Positions 62,812 through 64,000 of a stretch of 64,000 nucleotides of DNA are shown piece after piece. The stretch comes from Loxodes magnus (taxonomy: Eukaryota; Ciliophora; Karyorelictea; Loxodida; Loxodidae). Each line of letters opens with the position of its first letter. The stretch's first letter is position 1. The translations under genes and the position numbers were made by a program. The notes under the pieces are model-generated. The model was not told the origin of the DNA and made no database searches. It was given only the letters and a program-made list of their open reading frames with translations. The DNA lies in contig CAMPDV010000046.1 in the NCBI GenBank assembly GCA_946699065.1, positions 868,001 through 932,000 of the forward strand, read 5' to 3'.

Positions 62812-64000
62812 TTGTGTTTTATATGAAACGCTTTTTGGATAAATTTAAATTAAGTTTAAATAATTAAATTTAATCTAATTTCAGTTACTACTATAAAATT
62901 AAGAACTGCTTTGTTACATAGCATCAAAATAAAAGACAGATGTTCTTATTTATAAGAACGCTAGTATTAAAGTGGTTTTAAGAAATTAATATAGAAGCAT
63001 CCATTTAAATATTTATTACTAGCGTAGCTTGCTACTTACTTTACCTATCTTCTCTTAATTATACTTTACATTATTCTTGCTTTATTTCTGCAAAACATTC
63101 TATCCTTAAACATTTTGTATTACCTTATGCTAAATTTTAAAGAGATGCTTTTTCTAGACGAAATAGGATTGAAAGGTAATCCTATGATATAAAATAATTG
63201 CTTTAATAGTTATTTTTAAATAACAAGCTCTTTATAAAAGCTAGTTTAAAAGTAACTAAAGAGTTATATCCTTTATTCTTATAGAAAGCCTTACATTTGA
63301 GAATAGTTCTTGAAGTACCAGTCAACTAAGAACATAGGTATTGCAGATAATCAACTAAAGACTTTTTAAATAGATAATTTATATAGCATTAATAAACTAT
63401 GCCAAAATAGAAAAAATTGAATGGATGACTAAAATAAATTATATTGGAGTATTTTATATTTATACAAAATATTAGTATCTCACTATCCCTATTTATTTTA
63501 AAGAGTAATTGAAGAAAAATAATTTTGTAAGACAGTTTTATGATAATAATATTAGTTTGCTTATCAATTTAGTGATGATATTATAAGCTAATTTAGTATT
63601 TTAGACTATATCTTTATTTATGATAAAAGATAAGCTTTAATATATAAGATAACTAAATAATTATAACTAGCTTTATAAATAATTTAGCTTAAGTAAACTT
63701 AGATCCCTTCATTTATTAATAAATTTGTTGCTTTAATTTAAAAAATTTTAATCTTTAACTTAGAAAATTAGCTAAATTTTAAATGAACAGTACATAATTT
63801 ATAGGCTAATAACTAAACTCTATCGCTAGTTAATGCTCCTTTTGTCGATATATTTTGCTTTAGAAATAAATAAATATTATATTATGCTTAAATAAATAAT
63901 TTTAAGCCATATTTTATTCTATAGATTATTAGTTCTTTTTATTTTATACTAAGAAGGAATCTACAATTACTTAGTTTACCTAGACTTTAAATAAACCTAT
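62812..64000. other. Spacer to the window end
   Basis: 1.2 kb of AT-rich DNA containing the presumed promoter of the acylated repeat protein. No other gene seen; no telomeric repeat at the window edge. Confidence 0.5.

Noticed and set aside
1-64000. tRNA, rRNA, transposase or viral genes
   Set aside because: I looked for tRNA T-loop words, conserved rRNA blocks, DDE/reverse-transcriptase motifs and terminal inverted repeats and saw none; a covariance or HMM search would be needed to be certain.

Overview
The window comes from a ciliate nuclear genome, most likely a karyorelict such as Loxodes or a close relative. Three things support this. (1) TAA and TAG are read as glutamine throughout clearly conserved proteins (eL31, eIF2B delta, CEP104, trehalose-phosphate synthase). 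(2) TGA has two roles. It encodes conserved tryptophans (three in the MYB repeats, others in the HECT, trehalose-phosphate synthase, ankyrin, B-box and sterol-sensing proteins), and it also ends every gene whose end I could fix. (3) Introns are tiny, 16-20 nt, begin GT(A/G)AG and end AG. A standard-code reading breaks every gene into fragments. I re-read both strands with TAR = Gln and TGA = Trp or stop.

Layout. 318-3199 (-) Patched-like sterol-sensing permease; 5256-6767 (-) RING/B-box/coiled-coil protein; 7329-8475 (-) eIF2B delta; 8713-9766 (-) ankyrin protein; 10924-12542 (+) long coiled-coil (TPH-like) protein; 12826-13173 (+) ribosomal protein eL31; 13566-14308 (-) p47/Shp1 SEP-UBX cofactor; 16216-17474 (+) two-TM protein with a Gln/Glu/Lys tail; 17817-20143 (-) trehalose-6-phosphate synthase with a decayed phosphatase domain; 21135-28463 (-) a 2,442-residue secreted protein made of about 28 six-cysteine repeats, the most unusual gene here; 28831-29758 (+) a tentative membrane protein.

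The right half holds 34146-35711 (+) R2R3-type MYB protein; 38546-39232 (-) EF-hand protein; 39909-42311 (-) CEP104; 43247-43528 (+) a small tentative ORF; 43533-44099 (-) Mpo1-like dioxygenase; 44464-45492 (-) Rei1/ZNF622 zinc-finger protein; 45519-46217 (-) unknown; 46241-47071 (+) FHA protein; 47995-49281 (-) tail-anchored TPR protein; 50916-52363 (-) acylation-motif HECT ligase; 53365-56826 (+) helical, probably mitochondrial protein; 57926-58179 (+) TMEM258/OST5; 59412-62811 (-) N-myristoylation-motif protein with a decapeptide array and a propeller-like C-terminus. Most genes are housekeeping or ciliary and show no operon-like logic.

Genes are compact (some are only 4-26 bp apart), but they are separated by AT-rich spacers of up to 4.4 kb that are visibly rich in AGCT and TTAATTAG-type words and hold no gene I can defend. 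I found no rRNA, tRNA, CRISPR array, complete transposon or bacterial-type regulatory element.
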